Shown: positions 1 to 7,454, counted from the first letter of the stretch. The stretch: DNA of 20,942 bases from Planctomycetaceae bacterium (GCA_005789975.1 SXWC01000079.1:1-20942), one strand, 5' to 3'. Notes: generated by a model from the letters alone, not told the origin. Program-made: numbers and translations.

Positions 1-93
1 AAGCCGATCATCACGATGGGGCCATCGATGGCCGCATACACCGGGGGCTTCGTTATGATCGCCTCCTGGAGACGCCGGGCGATGCTGCGCTGA
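1..93 (+). CDS. C-terminal end of an unidentified reading frame (partial)
   Basis: Frame 1 is open from the window edge to a TGA at 91-93 and encodes 30 residues. They end in a hydrophobic stretch (AAYTGGFVMIA) followed by SWRRRAMLR. A membrane segment followed by a basic tail resembles the end of a PEP-CTERM anchor or other C-terminal membrane anchor, but the VPEP motif would lie outside the window. The next gene is convergent (minus strand, stop at 179). Whether this is a real gene cannot be decided from 93 bases; a minus-strand gene leaving the window to the left is also possible. Confidence 0.25.
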   Translation, partial: KPIITMGPSMAAYTGGFVMIASWRRRAMLR

Positions 94-106
94 TCGCCCG
101 GACACG

Positions 107-153
107 AAGCCGGCTCCACTCCGGAGCGGCTTGCAGCAGTCATACGAGACTGC
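107..153. terminator. Two adjacent hairpins between convergent genes, possible terminator region
   Basis: Bases 107-132 fold as AAGCC-G-GCTCC, loop ACTCC, GGAGC-GGCTT (10 pairs with one bulge). Bases 136-153 fold as GCAGTC, loop ATACGA, GACTGC (6 perfect pairs). They lie just beyond the stop of the minus-strand gene at 179 and after the frame ending at 93. Neither is followed by a run of T on either strand, so a canonical intrinsic terminator is not shown. Confidence 0.3.
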
Positions 154-178
154 GTGGAGCATCGTCAATCGGTGCCGC

Positions 179-2860
179 TCAGCGGTTGCGATGCAGGGCC
201 GGCTTCACGCACGCGGCCACCGCTGGTGATGCCTGGAAGCGGCCCGCGAGGACTTCCGCGAGCCGGGCGATCACCGGGGCCGGATCGGCCACGAGGTCGG
301 GATACGACACCTCCACGAGCGTGACCCGGTCGCTCGCGGCGAGCGCGGCGCGGATCTGGCGGCTGTGGTGCTCCTGCACCTCGACGAGGTGCCGCTTCTC
401 CGATTTTGGATTCTGCCCCTGCCGGGCGAGCATCGCCCACTGGGAATCGACCACCTGCTCCACGGGCCGCACCATGTAGATCACGGTGTAGCGGTGGGGC
501 GGCGGGAGGCTCGGCAGCAGGGCCGAGATCACCTTCACGGCCTTGCCGGCCGCCTGCTCGATGAGCCGCGGGTTCTTCGGGAGTTTCTTCACGTCTTCCC
601 ACTCCCAGTAGCCCTCGGGGTTGTCGTCGTCGGGCTTGCGGGTGCCATCGGTCATCGGCTCGATGCCGCCGGCACGGAGCATCTGCATCATCAGCGACGT
701 GCCCGACCGCGGCAGGCCCGACACCACGAGCAGGTCGAGCGGCTCGATCGCGGCGAGTTCGGCGGCCTTCCGGTCCGCGTCGGCCTGCACAAGGCGATCC
801 TGCTCCGCCCGCACCGCCGCCCGGGCCTCGGCCGCCGCGCGGACATCGGCCTCGCGGACCCGCTGCCGCTCGCGCACCCGCCGCATCGTCTCGAAGCTCT
901 GGGCCTCCTCCACTGCCGCCTCCGCGGGCCGCCCGAGCCGGCGGTAGACGCGGCTCAGGAGCCTCCGGGCCTGAAGAAACTCCGGTGCCAGCTGGAGGCA
1001 GTTGGTGAGCGGACGGACCGCCTCTTCCAGCCGCTCGTCCTGCGCGAGGGCCATGCCGAGGAGGAAGTGGCCACGCGGGTTGCCGTATTGCAGGCCGATC
1101 GCGTCGAGGGCGGAATCCGCCGCTTCGGCGGCGCGGTTCGTATGGAGCCGGATCCGCGTGAGCAGCAGATGGCCCTGCGGCGAATGCGGGTCGGCCACGA
1201 GGAGCCGAGCGACGGCATCCTCGGCGTCTGGCCAGCGGTGGAGGGCGGCGTGGCACCGGCCGAGCATGAGCAGCAGCTGCGGCTCGTCGGGCATCTTCTG
1301 CCGCACGCGGTCGAGGGCCTTTAGGGCCGCATGAAAGTCGTCCTTCTGGATTGCGATCGACGCCTTCACAAGGTCGGCCTGCTCGGTGCGGCCAAACGTC
1401 TCGCGGGCCCGGTCGATCGTGGCGTCGGCCTGGTCGAGCAGACCGAGCTGCATCTGACAGGTGGCGAGCACCTGCGCCACGTCGGCGCGGTACGGTGCGG
1501 CGTGGAAGCACGACTCGAGCAAGGGCAGGGCCTCCTCGAATCGCTGCCCGTGCATCAGCGCCCGGGCCATGTTCCAGTCGTTCTCGCGGTTCGTCTCGGC
1601 GGCCGCCTGCCCGGGGTCGTCGGGCATCTCCTCGATGTAGCCGAGGGCCACGAACTGCTCGAGCAGGGCCTTGTCGGCCTCGGCGTCGAGCCCGGTCCGC
1701 TCGCGCCGCGGGGCATTGGCCAGTTCCCAGGTGGGCACGGTCTCCACGGGCCGCCGCGTCTCGAAGGCATCCTCGAGCACCCGGCCCTCCATGTCGGCCC
1801 CGACCGGCAGGCCGAAGAAGTGGAGGATCGTGGGGGCCACGTCGAGCAGCCGGGCGCCGAACACGAGTTGGTCGCGCTTGAAGCCGGGGCCTGCGGCCGC
1901 GAACACGCCCTGCGGCCGGTGCCAGACGGTGATGCCCGCGGGCACCCGAGGCGTGAACTTCGGCCGCAGGTGATCGGAGTGGAAGCCGTGATCGGAGACC
2001 ACCATCACGGTCGCGTCGGGGCCGGCGAGCTGCACGAGCCGCTGCAGAAACAGATCGTGTAGCCGGTAGATGCCGGTGACGACGTGCCGATAGAGTTCGA
2101 AGTCGGCCTCGGGGATGCCCGCCATCCGCGGTGGATGGTAGGGCATGAACATGTGGCTGATCTCGTCGATCGTGCGGTAGTAGACGGCGCAGAGGTTCCA
2201 GTCGGGATCGCTCGTGAGCACGTGCGTGACCGCCTCGTGCACGGAGAAGGCCTCGGCGAGCTTCCCGGCGAGCATCCAGAGCCGCTGGTCCTTCGCCTGA
2301 TCGACCGTGTGGGCCTCGGGCACGAAGAGGCGGATCACCTCCTCGGGATCGAGGTCGTGCGGGCTCACCCGCAGGTCGTTCATCGCGGCAGCGAGCGACT
2401 CGGGCCAGTAGGTGCCCGGTGGCGGGGGCGGCCAGTCGGCCGGGTCGGTGTCGGGCTTCACGTTCGGCACGTGGCCGAACATGTTCGACACCATGCAGCC
2501 GTCGAGATCCCGCTCGCCGTGGGTGGCGAACCAGGAGATCACGTGGCTCCGCAGGCCCCGGTCGCCGAGGATCTCCCAGAGCGTGCGGCACTTCCGCGTG
2601 GCGGCCGACACGGGCACCACGCGGCCGGTGCCGGGGTCCACTTCCGTGAATCCCGGCACGCCGTGGTGGTAGGCCATCTTGCCCGTGGCGATGCTCGTCC
2701 AGAGCATCGGCGAGAGCTGCGGCTCGAGCGTGGTGAGGTTGCCGCTCGCGCCCTCTTCGACGATCCGGCCGATGCCCGGCATGGCGCCGGAGTCGATCAG
2801 CGGCTGGATGATCTTCCAGTCGGCCGAGTCCCAGCCCACGAGCAGGAGTTTTTGATTCAC
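179..2860 (-). CDS. Alkaline-phosphatase-superfamily phosphodiesterase fused to TPRs and a sulfotransferase-like domain
   Basis: 893 residues from a GTG start at 2860; the start is supported by the conserved opening LLLVGWDSADW, though no strong ribosome site is visible. Residues 1-370 are a type I phosphodiesterase/nucleotide pyrophosphatase-like domain: metal ligand D11, the SPMLWTSIATG nucleophile region (50-60), D232/H236 and VVSDHG (D290, H291). Residues about 425-650 form TPR-like helical repeats, and 655-705 are charged helix. Residues 708-893 look like a sulfotransferase: PAPS 5'-phosphosulfate loop SGLPRSGTS (714-722) and a 3'-phosphate-like segment VRPVEQVVDSQ (797-807). No signal peptide is seen, so it is probably cytoplasmic. 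It follows the PEP-CTERM gene by 42 bp with no terminator, so the two are probably cotranscribed. Domains are recognised by motif; the substrate is unknown. Confidence 0.85.
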   Translation of the reverse strand: MNQKLLLVGWDSADWKIIQPLIDSGAMPGIGRIVEEGASGNLTTLEPQLSPMLWTSIATGKMAYHHGVPGFTEVDPGTGRVVPVSAATRKCRTLWEILGDRGLRSHVISWFATHGERDLDGCMVSNMFGHVPNVKPDTDPADWPPPPPGTYWPESLAAAMNDLRVSPHDLDPEEVIRLFVPEAHTVDQAKDQRLWMLAGKLAEAFSVHEAVTHVLTSDPDWNLCAVYYRTIDEISHMFMPYHPPRMAGIPEADFELYRHVVTGIYRLHDLFLQRLVQLAGPDATVMVVSDHGFHSDHLRPKFTPRVPAGITVWHRPQGVFAAAGPGFKRDQLVFGARLLDVAPTILHFFGLPVGADMEGRVLEDAFETRRPVETVPTWELANAPRRERTGLDAEADKALLEQFVALGYIEEMPDDPGQAAAETNRENDWNMARALMHGQRFEEALPLLESCFHAAPYRADVAQVLATCQMQLGLLDQADATIDRARETFGRTEQADLVKASIAIQKDDFHAALKALDRVRQKMPDEPQLLLMLGRCHAALHRWPDAEDAVARLLVADPHSPQGHLLLTRIRLHTNRAAEAADSALDAIGLQYGNPRGHFLLGMALAQDERLEEAVRPLTNCLQLAPEFLQARRLLSRVYRRLGRPAEAAVEEAQSFETMRRVRERQRVREADVRAAAEARAAVRAEQDRLVQADADRKAAELAAIEPLDLLVVSGLPRSGTSLMMQMLRAGGIEPMTDGTRKPDDDNPEGYWEWEDVKKLPKNPRLIEQAAGKAVKVISALLPSLPPPHRYTVIYMVRPVEQVVDSQWAMLARQGQNPKSEKRHLVEVQEHHSRQIRAALAASDRVTLVEVSYPDLVADPAPVIARLAEVLAGRFQASPAVAACVKPALHRNR

Positions 2861-2950
2861 CGGATCAGGTATCGCCCATCGGGCCTTGGCCGACGGTCAC
2901 GCTCAACCGGCGGCCTCCGCCTTGCGGGACCGTCGAGCCCGGCGAATCGC
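2771..2950. repeat. Copy A of a 180-bp duplicated segment (parent copy)
   Basis: This stretch covers the first about 30 codons of the phosphodiesterase fusion gene, the 42-bp intergenic spacer and the last 16 codons of the PEP-CTERM gene. It aligns without gaps to 4061-4240 (constant offset 1290) at 164 of 180 positions by hand count, about 91 percent. The copy inside intact genes is taken as the functional one. Confidence 0.9.
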
Positions 2951-3631
2951 ACCCGCACCCATGGCCAACGCGGCCATGCCAGCCGCGGCGATCGCCGACG
3001 GCTCGGGCACCGCCGCGGGAGTGACGATCGGCGTATTCGGGGTCGACTCGTAGGCGGCGGACAGCAGCTCGAACTGATCTGCAGTCGCTGACCACGTCAC
3101 CTCCATGTACCCGTAGTAGCTATTCGAACCGCTCGTCGCACGGAACCCGAGGTAGCTGTTCGCCCCAAAGTCGGGCGACACGGAAGGGCCCCGGCGGAAG
3201 ACGCTTGTGTAAGGTGAAGTGTCGAATGTGGCGGTGTTGCCCACGGTGGTGGACGGACCAAAGTTCGTCGGCCTTTGTGGCGCACTTGCCGCAATACCCA
3301 GGCCCCCGCCGGGGCCGACTCCAAAACCAAAAGTCGTGTTATAGCCGTTGTAGACACTCATGTCTGGTCCCGCGAAGGGAAAGTTGAACACGAGTTGGTA
3401 GGTGCCGGCGGTCACTCCCGCGTTGATGCCTTGCAGATTGAATCCCGTGGGGCCGAGGTTCAGATTCACGACGGCGGCTTCGGTCGTGGCTGTGCCGAGC
3501 ACGGACGCCCCCAAGCCGGTGGCGAGATAGCCCCCGAGCCGCACGGCGGATCGCCGGGCCACTCGCATCTGCTGACGAGACATCCGCGAACGCGGCGTGG
3601 TCGTTGTTGAAGACGGCAGCGAAGAGGGCAT
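2903..3631 (-). CDS. PEP-CTERM sorting-domain secreted protein
   Basis: 242 residues. The ATG at 3631 is preceded on the minus strand by AAAGGTGA (3636-3643), a good ribosome site. The N-terminus is long and Ser/Thr-rich; the signal peptide proper begins near M17/M22 (RVARRS), with a hydrophobic core at 32-50 and likely cleavage after TEA (about residue 52). The middle is Gly/Asn/Ser/Tyr-rich, as in secreted surface proteins, and has no recognised enzyme domain. The C-terminus is a textbook PEP-CTERM: VPEPS at 208-212, a hydrophobic helix at 213-228, and a basic tail (RRARRSRK). Such proteins are processed by an exosortase and exported to the surface or matrix; no exosortase gene is in this window. 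The last 16 codons lie in the segment duplicated at 4061-4240. Confidence 0.9.
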   Translation of the reverse strand: MPSSLPSSTTTTPRSRMSRQQMRVARRSAVRLGGYLATGLGASVLGTATTEAAVVNLNLGPTGFNLQGINAGVTAGTYQLVFNFPFAGPDMSVYNGYNTTFGFGVGPGGGLGIAASAPQRPTNFGPSTTVGNTATFDTSPYTSVFRRGPSVSPDFGANSYLGFRATSGSNSYYGYMEVTWSATADQFELLSAAYESTPNTPIVTPAAVPEPSAIAAAGMAALAMGAGAIRRARRSRKAEAAG

Positions 3632-3719
3632 CGGTCACCTTTCGGTTGGTGGAGCAGAACGTCACCACGGGGCGGCAGCGGAATGTAAGCCGTCGTTCAA
3701 TGCCACGACTGCGGAAAGT

Positions 3720-3782
3720 GACGAAACGAGCGCGGGCAGGGACGAAACGGGCGCCGGCAGGGACGAATCGGCCGCGCCGACG
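3720..3782. repeat. Three 21-bp tandem repeats
   Basis: Units start at 3720, 3741 and 3762. Each begins GACGAA(A/T)CG and the first two end GGCAGG. The first two units differ at two positions and the third is more diverged. The array ends 16 bp before structured element R1. Nothing indicates translation; its function is unknown. Confidence 0.7.
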
Positions 3783-3798
3783 GGTTCGAAGTCAGCGA

Positions 3799-3931
3799 GG
3801 GGCGGCCCATGCCCCGCGAGCCGGCGTATGCCGCCAAGCGAAGCCAGGATGGCGAAGCGCAGGCGGCATCCGAGTGAGCCGAGGCCACGAAGGCCGAGGC
3901 GAACGTCCGGCGACGTGGCATGGGCTGCCCC
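3799..3931 (+). repeat. 133-bp structured palindromic element, copy R1
   Basis: The ends are inverted repeats: GGGGCGGCCCATGCC at 3799-3813 pairs with 3917-3931. Inside are a hairpin TGCCGCC/GGCGGCA (3829-3835 with 3862-3868) enclosing a smaller one GCC/GGC (3843-3845 with 3851-3853), and a separate hairpin GGCC-ACGAA-GGCC (3883-3895). The reverse complement of 13456-13588 has the same length and aligns without gaps at about 113 of 133 positions. Most differences are paired changes that keep the stems. It could be a MITE- or REP-like mobile repeat or a structured RNA; no transposase is nearby. Orientation is arbitrary. Confidence 0.8.
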
Positions 3932-4060
3932 GAGCCAACCAGGCGGTCAGCGTCCTGCCAAGCAACCCCAAGGGGCCGCGTTCAATCTGGTGTTTGCCTC
4001 GAAAGCCCCATACGAGACGTTCGTCGCAGCACTGCGCGAAGCCACCTTTACGCTCCGCTG
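3932..4060. other. Gene-free stretch between element R1 and the duplicated relic
   Basis: No convincing start, ribosome site or recognised domain on either strand. On the minus strand the frame of the relic at 4061-4240 stays open to about 3947, but the residues match nothing I recognise. The first 25 bp or so show weak similarity to the corresponding flank of element R2, so the element family may extend slightly past the 133-bp core. Confidence 0.4.
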
Positions 4061-4240
4061 GATGCCCGGCATAGCGCCGGAGTCGATCAGCGGCTGGATG
4101 ATCTTCCAGTCGGCCGAGTCCCAGCCCACGAGCAGGGGTTTTCGCTTCACCGGATCAGGCATCGTCAACCGGGCCTTCGCCGGCAGTCACGCTCAACTGG
4201 CGGCCTCCGCCTTGCGGCACCGTCGAGCCTTCCGAATCGC
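4061..4240 (-). pseudogene. Copy B of the 180-bp duplication: relic of a second PEP-CTERM/phosphodiesterase gene junction
   Basis: On the minus strand this retains the last 16 codons of a PEP-CTERM gene (AIRKARRCRKAEAAS, stop) and the first codons of a phosphodiesterase gene (LLVGWDSADWKIIQPLIDSG), but the rest of both genes is missing. The phosphodiesterase frame continues only into unrelated sequence (to about 3947). Against 2771-2950 there are 16 substitutions and no indels. In the PEP-CTERM tail they are mild (R to K, S to C, G to S), and the DSADW-containing stretch is unchanged at the protein level. This suggests the relic came from a diverged paralogous gene pair rather than a fresh copy. 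Not expected to make a functional protein. Confidence 0.75.
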
Positions 4241-4257
4241 CCCGCGGCCTCGCCGCC

Positions 4258-4286
4258 TTGACGCTCCGTATAAACGCCTGTACACT
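4258..4286 (+). promoter_or_regulatory. Sigma70-type promoter for the coiled-coil gene
   Basis: TTGACG at 4258-4263, a 17-bp spacer, and TACACT at 4281-4286. The -35 matches the TTGACA consensus at 5 of 6 positions and the -10 matches TATAAT at 4 of 6. It ends 43 bp before the ATG at 4330. The spacing and matches are the best promoter-like signal in the window. Confidence 0.6.
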
Positions 4287-4329
4287 TCCTTGTTGGTGGC
4301 GGTGCGGTGTGCTGGCGGAGGCGTGATCG

Positions 4330-5271
4330 ATGAACACGTTCCAAATCTACGAGGAGTTCAAGGGTTTCTTGGGGGAGCCTGCGGCCAAGTCGCTGGCCCA
4401 CACGCTCGGGACGATGTTCGAGGAGCTGAGAAACGCCGTCACCAAGGAAGATTTTCGCATTCTCCGCGACTCCATGGATGCCAACGTGGCGCGGCTGGAC
4501 ACGGCGCTCGGTCGGCTCGCCGAGGCGCAGGAGCGCACGGAAGGGAAGGTTGGCGAGCTTGCCGCGGGGCAAGAGAGGCTGACGTTGGCACAGGCCCGCA
4601 CCGAGAGCAAGGTTTCCGAGCTTGCCGCGGCACAGGCCCGCACGGAGAGCAAGGTTTCCGAGCTTGTTCAAGCACAGGCCCGCACCGAGAGCAAGGTTTC
4701 CGAGCTTGCCGAGGCGCAGGCCCGCACGGAGAGCAAGGTTTCCGAGCTTGCCGAGGCGCAGGCCCGTACGGAGAGCAAGGTTTCCGAGCTTGCCGAGGCG
4801 CAGACGAAGCTCGCAGTCGTACAGGCGGATGTGGCTGTCGCCCTGCAGCGGCTCACGATCCGCACGGATGCCGTCGTCGGCCGGACGTTCGAGCTGCAGT
4901 TTCGGGATCGACTCACGGCGTATCTGGGCAGGTTTCTGCGGCGTGGCAGGCTGATCGCAAACGACGAACTCCTCGACGCCATCGAGAAGGTCGTCGACGA
5001 TCGCGATGCGGATGACCTGCTGCGGGCGGATGCCATCGCCGAAGGGATCGTGGACGGAAGTCGCGCCTATGTCGTGGTGGAGGTTTCGTCCACCGGCGAT
5101 GCGGATGACATCGTGCGGGCGGAGCGTCGCGCCGCCACGTTACGGAAGGCGGGGCTCACCGCGATTGCACTCGTGGCGTGCGACGCGATTTCCCCGGAAT
5201 CCCTTGCGTTGGCACGAATGCGGAGTGTTCGCATTTGGTGCAACGGCAGCATGATCGACTCGGCGGCTTGA
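4330..5271 (+). CDS. Coiled-coil repeat protein with PD-(D/E)XK-like C-terminal domain
   Basis: 313 residues. The ATG at 4330 has GGAGG at 4317-4321 (8-nt spacer) and a promoter upstream. Residues 25-175 are a predicted long coiled coil. Within it, the 14-residue unit AQARTESKVSELAE occurs five times (87-156), with less regular units before it. Residues 180-313 resemble the nuclease-like domain that follows coiled coils in widespread bacterial hypothetical proteins (DUF3782-like): VVGRTFELQFRDRL, then LLRADAIAEG (D234), VVVEVSSTGDADDIVRAERRA (E251) and a final strand near VRIW. D234/E251 fit a PD-(D/E)XK core, but the usual Lys two residues after the Glu is Ser here, so catalysis is doubtful. 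It stands alone, convergent with the transporter at 5336. Function unknown. Confidence 0.85.
   Translation: MNTFQIYEEFKGFLGEPAAKSLAHTLGTMFEELRNAVTKEDFRILRDSMDANVARLDTALGRLAEAQERTEGKVGELAAGQERLTLAQARTESKVSELAAAQARTESKVSELVQAQARTESKVSELAEAQARTESKVSELAEAQARTESKVSELAEAQTKLAVVQADVAVALQRLTIRTDAVVGRTFELQFRDRLTAYLGRFLRRGRLIANDELLDAIEKVVDDRDADDLLRADAIAEGIVDGSRAYVVVEVSSTGDADDIVRAERRAATLRKAGLTAIALVACDAISPESLALARMRSVRIWCNGSMIDSAA
4588..4797 (+). repeat. 42-bp in-frame tandem repeat, five units
   Basis: Five consecutive 42-bp units, each encoding AQARTESKVSEL plus two variable residues. The core GAGAGCAAGGTTTCCGAGCTT is identical in all five; differences are third-position changes or fall in the last two codons. 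Because the unit length is a multiple of 3, the alternative frames stay open as well, giving spurious long reading frames. The high nucleotide identity suggests recent expansion or gene conversion. Confidence 0.95.
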
Positions 5272-5335
5272 GGATTTTCCTCAGCGCAGGGATCGACGTC
5301 ATCACTCGGCTGCAGTGCGGGAAGTGGGTGTTTCG

Positions 5336-7201
5336 TCAGCCCGCGCCGAAGGCCTTCATGATCTCGAGCACGAGGATGATCGCCACGCCCATCAGGCTCT
5401 CCCCCGCGATCAGGCCGCTCGACACCGGCACCGTGTAGGTCTCGGCGGCCTTCGGCCGGGCCCGCGCGAAAAGCCAGGCGACGAGCGCCCCGGCGAACAT
5501 CGCGAACGAGTTGAAGGCCGGGATCACGCCGGCGATCCCCAGGCCCGTGGTCGAGGGGAGCCAGGGCCGCCACGCCTTCGGCCCGAGCTCCTCGAGCAGT
5601 GTGAGGGCGATGCCGATCGCGGCGCCGACGGCGATCGCCGCGAGCGCCCCTGCGGGCAGCGCGTCGATCCCCTTGGCGAGCAGTTCGGCGACACCCGCCC
5701 AGACCTTCGCCGACGGCGCGGGCAGCGCCTCGGTGCCGAGCCTCGCCGGGTCGCGCTGCACCACGAAGAGATAGGCCGGCACCGACACGATCGTGCCGGC
5801 GATCACGCCGAACAACTGCGAAATCGTCTGCTTCCGGGGATTGCCGCCGAGGAGGTAGCCGCTCTTCAGGTCGGTGAGCAGGTCGGCCGCGTGGGAGGCC
5901 GCCCCCGAGGTGATCGAGGCGGTCATCAGATTCGTGGTGATGTTCTGCGGGGCCACCACGCCGTACATCAGCTGCGTGATCTTCCCCATCGCGCCGATCG
6001 GGGTGATGTCGGTCTCGCCGGTGGCCCGGGCCGCGACGATCGACAGGAAGAACGTGACGAGCACCGCGAGGATGCCCATCCACCAGGTGATGTCGAAGAG
6101 CCAGTGGCCGAGGATCACGCAGGCGGTGCCGGCGGTGAGCGTGCCGGCCACGAACCAGCTCGACGGCACCTCGACGCGGTCGAGCGGGTCGTCGTGGTGG
6201 TCGGCCGCCGCGCCCCCGACGAGCCGGCCGAGACCCCCGAAGGCCCGCAGCACGGTCTTCCACTTGAGCGCGAAGGACAAGAGGCCCGACGCCACCATCA
6301 TCGCCGTGGAGGGCCAGAGCACCCACGACACGATGCCGCGGTAGCCGGGCTGGGCGATGCCCCGCTCCACCAGGATCGGGCCGATGATCCCGTAGAAGAG
6401 GATCGAGCCCACGAGCATCGACGCGGCCACCCGCAGCCCCATGATCGCCCCGGCGGCGACCATGATCAGGGAGCCCTCGATGCCGATCGTGTATTTGGTG
6501 AGCAGGTCGCGGGCGAGGCCGCCGGGGCCGAAGGGGATCTCGCTCGGGATCGCCCAGCCGGCGACCGCCTTGATGCCGCCGACCAAATCCCGCCACAGGG
6601 CCACGACGGCTCCGAGGAGGGCCGCCGCGAAGAGCGATCGGGCCTTCACCACCGCCTCTCCCCCCTCGCTGTGCATGCTCGTGAGCGTCTCGGCGGTGGC
6701 GATGCCGGAAGGAAAGGGAAGCTGGTCGATGTTGATCAGCTGCCGCTTGAGCGGGATCGCCATGAACACGCCGAGCATCGAGAGCGCGGCGAGCCAGAGT
6801 CCGATCTCCCACCACTCGAGCATGCGGCCCGTGGTGAGGTAGAGCGCGGGAATCGCCGACACGAGGCCCGCGCTCGACATGTAGCCCGCGGCGCTGGCGG
6901 CGCTGCTCATGGTGTAGTTTTCGAGCGTGGAGAAGGGACGGGCGCCGAGCTGCTCGAGCAGTTTGAAGACGGCGTAGGCGATGATGCTCGCGGTGATCGT
7001 GACGCCGAGCCCCCAGCCGGTCTTGAGGCCCACGTAGAGGTTCGACACCGACATCAGCCCGCCGATCAGCATCCCGGTGATCACGGCCCGGGGCGTGAGC
7101 TGCACGGCGTCATCGCCGGCGTAGACGTTGTCGAGCCACCAGCGGGCGGCCTTCCGCTCGTCATCGAAGGCTTCGTGGCGGGGCGGTCGTTTCTGGCTCA
7201 T
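5336..7201 (-). CDS. OPT-family oligopeptide/metal-chelate transporter
   Basis: 621 residues, in the range of bacterial OPT proteins. OPT/YSL transporters import small peptides or metal-chelate complexes across the inner membrane, driven by protons. After a hydrophilic N-terminus (1-35, KAARWWLDNVYAGDD) the sequence alternates hydrophobic segments and short loops throughout, about 14-16 membrane spans. Family-typical stretches include LTPRAVITGMLIGGLMSVSN and YVGLKTGWGLGVTITASIIA near 35-75, the AETLTSMHSEGGE loop near 175-190, and a repeat-like MTASITSGAASHAADLLTDL and KSGYLLGGNPRKQ section near 425-460. ATG at 7201 without a strong ribosome site. It lies 76 bp after the DUF2256 gene and is probably the last gene of the operon starting at 9874. 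Substrate not deducible. Confidence 0.9.
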   Translation of the reverse strand: MSQKRPPRHEAFDDERKAARWWLDNVYAGDDAVQLTPRAVITGMLIGGLMSVSNLYVGLKTGWGLGVTITASIIAYAVFKLLEQLGARPFSTLENYTMSSAASAAGYMSSAGLVSAIPALYLTTGRMLEWWEIGLWLAALSMLGVFMAIPLKRQLINIDQLPFPSGIATAETLTSMHSEGGEAVVKARSLFAAALLGAVVALWRDLVGGIKAVAGWAIPSEIPFGPGGLARDLLTKYTIGIEGSLIMVAAGAIMGLRVAASMLVGSILFYGIIGPILVERGIAQPGYRGIVSWVLWPSTAMMVASGLLSFALKWKTVLRAFGGLGRLVGGAAADHHDDPLDRVEVPSSWFVAGTLTAGTACVILGHWLFDITWWMGILAVLVTFFLSIVAARATGETDITPIGAMGKITQLMYGVVAPQNITTNLMTASITSGAASHAADLLTDLKSGYLLGGNPRKQTISQLFGVIAGTIVSVPAYLFVVQRDPARLGTEALPAPSAKVWAGVAELLAKGIDALPAGALAAIAVGAAIGIALTLLEELGPKAWRPWLPSTTGLGIAGVIPAFNSFAMFAGALVAWLFARARPKAAETYTVPVSSGLIAGESLMGVAIILVLEIMKAFGAG

Positions 7202-7277
7202 GCCGGTGAGTCTATCGCGTGGCTTCCGCGGCGACGTGTCCGATCAGCGGCACCTCGGCGGCAGAGCGATCCGGCCG

Positions 7278-7454
7278 TCATGACGGTGTCTCCTTCTTCG
7301 CCCCGGAGCCACGCCGACGGCAGCGTTCGCTGCAGTAGATCACGCGTTCCCAGTCGCGCCGCCACTTCTTCCGCCAGGCGAAGGGCCTCCCGCAGACGGG
7401 GCACTGCTTCGTGGGCAGGTCGCCGCGGCCGATGGCATTCCCGGGACGTGGCAT
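7278..7454 (-). CDS. DUF2256 zinc-ribbon protein
   Basis: 58 residues starting [17 protein letters not shown]. The core has two Cys pairs, [14 protein letters not shown] and [11 protein letters not shown] (C-x2-C and C-x3-C), separated by the Trp-rich segment WRRDWERV. This pattern is diagnostic of the small DUF2256 family, a presumed zinc ribbon of unknown role, which from memory often sits near photolyase/cryptochrome genes in other bacteria; none is present here. The ATG at 7454 lies 12 bp after the sulfatase-like stop, and its likely ribosome site (GAGGA) overlaps that stop, so translation is probably coupled. Confidence 0.85.
   Translation of the reverse strand: MPRPGNAIGRGDLPTKQCPVCGRPFAWRKKWRRDWERVIYCSERCRRRGSGAKKETPS

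Noticed and set aside
165..2591. Long open frame on the minus strand overlapping the phosphodiesterase fusion gene
   Set aside because: It is an Arg/Pro/Ala-rich shadow frame of a GC-rich gene; the overlapping frame has recognisable catalytic motifs.
4588..4797. Regular repeats that could suggest a CRISPR array
   Set aside because: The units are contiguous, without unique spacers, and lie in frame inside a coiled-coil gene.
3597..5015. Long plus-strand open frame ending in Gly/Arg/Cys-rich repeats
   Set aside because: It is kept open by the 42-bp repeats of the true coiled-coil gene in another frame and by repeat DNA upstream; no ribosome site or family.
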